A stretch of 6,253 bases of DNA from Opitutia bacterium (GTDB lineage: Bacteria > Verrucomicrobiota > Verrucomicrobiia > Opitutales > UBA953). A program made the translations under genes and the position numbers. The notes beneath the pieces are model-generated. The model did not search any database. It had not been told where the DNA came from and was given only the letters and a program-made list of their open reading frames with translations. Where the stretch lies: positions 1-6,253 of the forward strand of contig DNHH01000119.1 in NCBI GenBank assembly GCA_003485955.1, written 5' to 3'. Positions 4,868-6,253 of this stretch are shown here, one piece after another; the stretch's first letter is position 1; each line of letters opens with the position of its first letter.

Positions 4868-6253
4868 CGCGTAGCCTGCCAAGCAGCCTTGGCGCGCTCG
4901 AGCATTTGCTGCGCCGAGAGTCCGTGCGCTGCACGTAGTGTAGCGACATCCGTCGCATGACCGACAAACTTGTCGGGCCAGCCTAGACGAACAACGGATA
5001 CGCCGGCGGTTTTTTCTGAAAGTATTTCAAGCACACCGGTACCAAATCCACCCGTGATGGCAGCATCTTCGAGTGTGATAAAGAGCTTCGCGGTTCGCGC
5101 TTGTTCAGCGAGTAAAGTAGCGTCGATCGGTTTCGCAAAACGTGCGTTAACCACGCCGACCGATACACCCGTCGCAGCGGCAAGGGCATCGGCCAAAATC
5201 AAGGCATCCGGAACCATAGAGCCAAGGGCCCAAATCTGGATGTCAGTTCCCGCGCGCAAAACTTCAGCCTTACCAATGGGGAGAATGACGGGCGCAGACT
5301 TGATTGGCTTTCCGGCAGCAGGACCGCGAGGGTAACGAATAAACATCGGGGCCGCGGAGCTCAGCGCCGTGTGCAGCATATCAGAGAGCTCATCTTCGTC
5401 TTTCGGCTGCATTACGGTGGCATTTGGAACGCACCGTAGGTAAGCGATATCAAACAAACCGTGATGTGTAGGCCCGTCACTCGGTGAAACGCCGGCACGG
5501 TCCATACAGAAGGTCACAGGCAAACGCTGCAGACAAATATCATGAATAACCATGTCGTAGGCGCGCTGAAGGAAAGTTGAGTAAATTGCACACACTGGAC
5601 GCAGATCACGGGCAGCCATGCCTGCGGCGAAGAGTGCGGCGTGCTCCTCGGCAATACCGACATCGTGGTACTGACCCGGTAGTTCGCGCTTGAGTTGAGA
5701 AAGACCCGTGCCCGAGGGCATCGCCGCGGTAATGCCAACGACGCGGGTATTGGCTTTAGCCTCACGCACGAGAAGCTCACCAAAAACATCCTGCCAAGAC
5801 TTGGGAGCACCAGGCTTACCCGAAGAAATCGGGTCGCCAGTTTCAGGATCAAAGGCAGCAGTACCGTGGAATTTTTCAGGATTACCAAGTGCAGCATTTA
5901 AGCCACGTCCTTTCTCGGTATGTATATGTAAAAGCACTGGACCCGGCGCGTCTTTGCAAAACTGCAAATAACGCTCGAGCGTCGGCAAGTCATGGCCGTT
6001 AATGGGACCGATATAGCGTAAACCGTACTGCTCAAAGAGGGATGAGTTACGCGTAAAGAGATCTTTGATTTCACGCTTTAAGGTCCGACCAAAATCAAGA
6101 ATTGCACGACCCCACCCGCTCTTATTCAGAAGCTTCTTTAGGCCGCGCTGAGACTGATTGTAGGAACGGGTGACAATCACCCGACTGAGCATCTCGGCGA
6201 TGGCACCGACATTACGGTCAATCGACCATTCATTGTCATTGAGAATGACAATC
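4864..6253 (-). CDS. dxs: 1-deoxy-D-xylulose-5-phosphate synthase, N-terminal part outside window
   Basis: Thiamine-diphosphate enzyme that condenses pyruvate with glyceraldehyde 3-phosphate to 1-deoxy-D-xylulose 5-phosphate, the first step of the MEP isoprenoid pathway. About 462 of the usual 620-640 residues are visible. The frame continues past the Met at 6190-6192 through NDNEWSIDRNVGA, the TPP/metal-binding region, to the window edge, so that Met is internal. Numbered from it: YIGPINGHD (60-68), HIHTEKGRG (89-97), the catalytic glutamate in VGIAEEHAALFAAG (178-191; Glu182, equivalent to E. coli Glu370, codon 5647-5649), YSTFLQRAYD (204-213), DRAGVSPSDGPTHHG (231-245) and IRYPRG (285-290), followed by the transketolase C-terminal domain. 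Oddities: Trp replaces the common Met in NDNEMSI, and Asn replaces Asp in the usual GP-DGHD motif. The gene ends 6 bp from the convergent barrel gene. Identification is firm. Confidence 0.97.
   Translation of the reverse strand, partial: IVILNDNEWSIDRNVGAIAEMLSRVIVTRSYNQSQRGLKKLLNKSGWGRAILDFGRTLKREIKDLFTRNSSLFEQYGLRYIGPINGHDLPTLERYLQFCKDAPGPVLLHIHTEKGRGLNAALGNPEKFHGTAAFDPETGDPISSGKPGAPKSWQDVFGELLVREAKANTRVVGITAAMPSGTGLSQLKRELPGQYHDVGIAEEHAALFAAGMAARDLRPVCAIYSTFLQRAYDMVIHDICLQRLPVTFCMDRAGVSPSDGPTHHGLFDIAYLRCVPNATVMQPKDEDELSDMLHTALSSAAPMFIRYPRGPAAGKPIKSAPVILPIGKAEVLRAGTDIQIWALGSMVPDALILADALAAATGVSVGVVNARFAKPIDATLLAEQARTAKLFITLEDAAITGGFGTGVLEILSEKTAGVSVVRLGWPDKFVGHATDVATLRAAHGLSAQQMLERAKAAWQATR
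6232..6252. repeat. 21-bp perfect palindrome inside dxs
   Basis: ATTGTCATT-GAG-AATGACAAT has 9-bp perfect arms and a 3-base centre. On the coding strand it specifies IVILNDN: the codons for Ile-Val-Ile are the reverse complement of those for Asn-Asp-Asn. The conserved protein motif plus this codon choice therefore explains the symmetry, and a separate function is not needed. It shares the 10-mer ATTGAGAATG (6238-6247) with operator 1. Confidence 0.55.

Noticed and set aside
4970..5335. 121-codon plus-strand open frame opposite dxs
   Set aside because: Antisense to the conserved transketolase C-terminal domain; composition is that of a shadow.
5514..5897. Minus-strand open frame in another frame of dxs
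   Set aside because: Overlaps the catalytic region of DXS, where the conserved frame is certain; the alternative translation has no recognisable features.

Overview
The window is a compact stretch of a Gram-negative bacterial chromosome. It holds five protein-coding genes, no RNA genes, no mobile elements and no CRISPR. The Gram-negative assignment rests on the beta-barrel-like secreted protein at 4054-4857, which ends in a C-terminal Phe. The style of the RNase R and DXS proteins and the moderately high GC made me think of Verrucomicrobiota (Opitutae-like). That is an impression, not something the sequence proves. Recognisable Shine-Dalgarno sequences are weak or absent in front of the genes whose starts are visible.

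Layout: (1) 1-2258 (+) is ribonuclease R, cut at its 5' end by the window edge. (2) 2300-3238 (+), after a 41-bp gap containing a run of eight C, encodes a DUF2167-family membrane-anchored protein. (3) 3230-3916 (-) encodes a family 2 glycosyltransferase of the dolichyl-phosphate-sugar-synthase-like type; its 3' end overlaps the DUF2167 gene tail to tail by 9 bp. (4) 3917-4053 is a 137-bp divergent control region with a dense set of inverted repeats, including two nearly identical 15-bp palindromes that look like Fur-family boxes. (5) 4054-4857 (+) encodes a secreted, probably outer-membrane beta-barrel protein of unknown function. (6) 4864-6253 (-) is 1-deoxy-D-xylulose-5-phosphate synthase (dxs), cut at its 5' end by the window edge and ending only 6 bp from the convergent barrel gene.

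How they fit together: RNase R (RNA decay) and DXS (first step of the MEP isoprenoid pathway) are housekeeping enzymes. The three genes between them are envelope-related: a membrane-anchored DUF2167 protein, a glycosyltransferase that probably works at the inner membrane on a lipid carrier, and an outer-membrane protein. The glycosyltransferase and barrel genes are divergent and share the palindrome-rich region, so they may be co-regulated, possibly by a metal- or stress-responsive Fur-family regulator. I see no defence system or other clearly novel multi-gene system. The most distinctive signal is the paired operator region.
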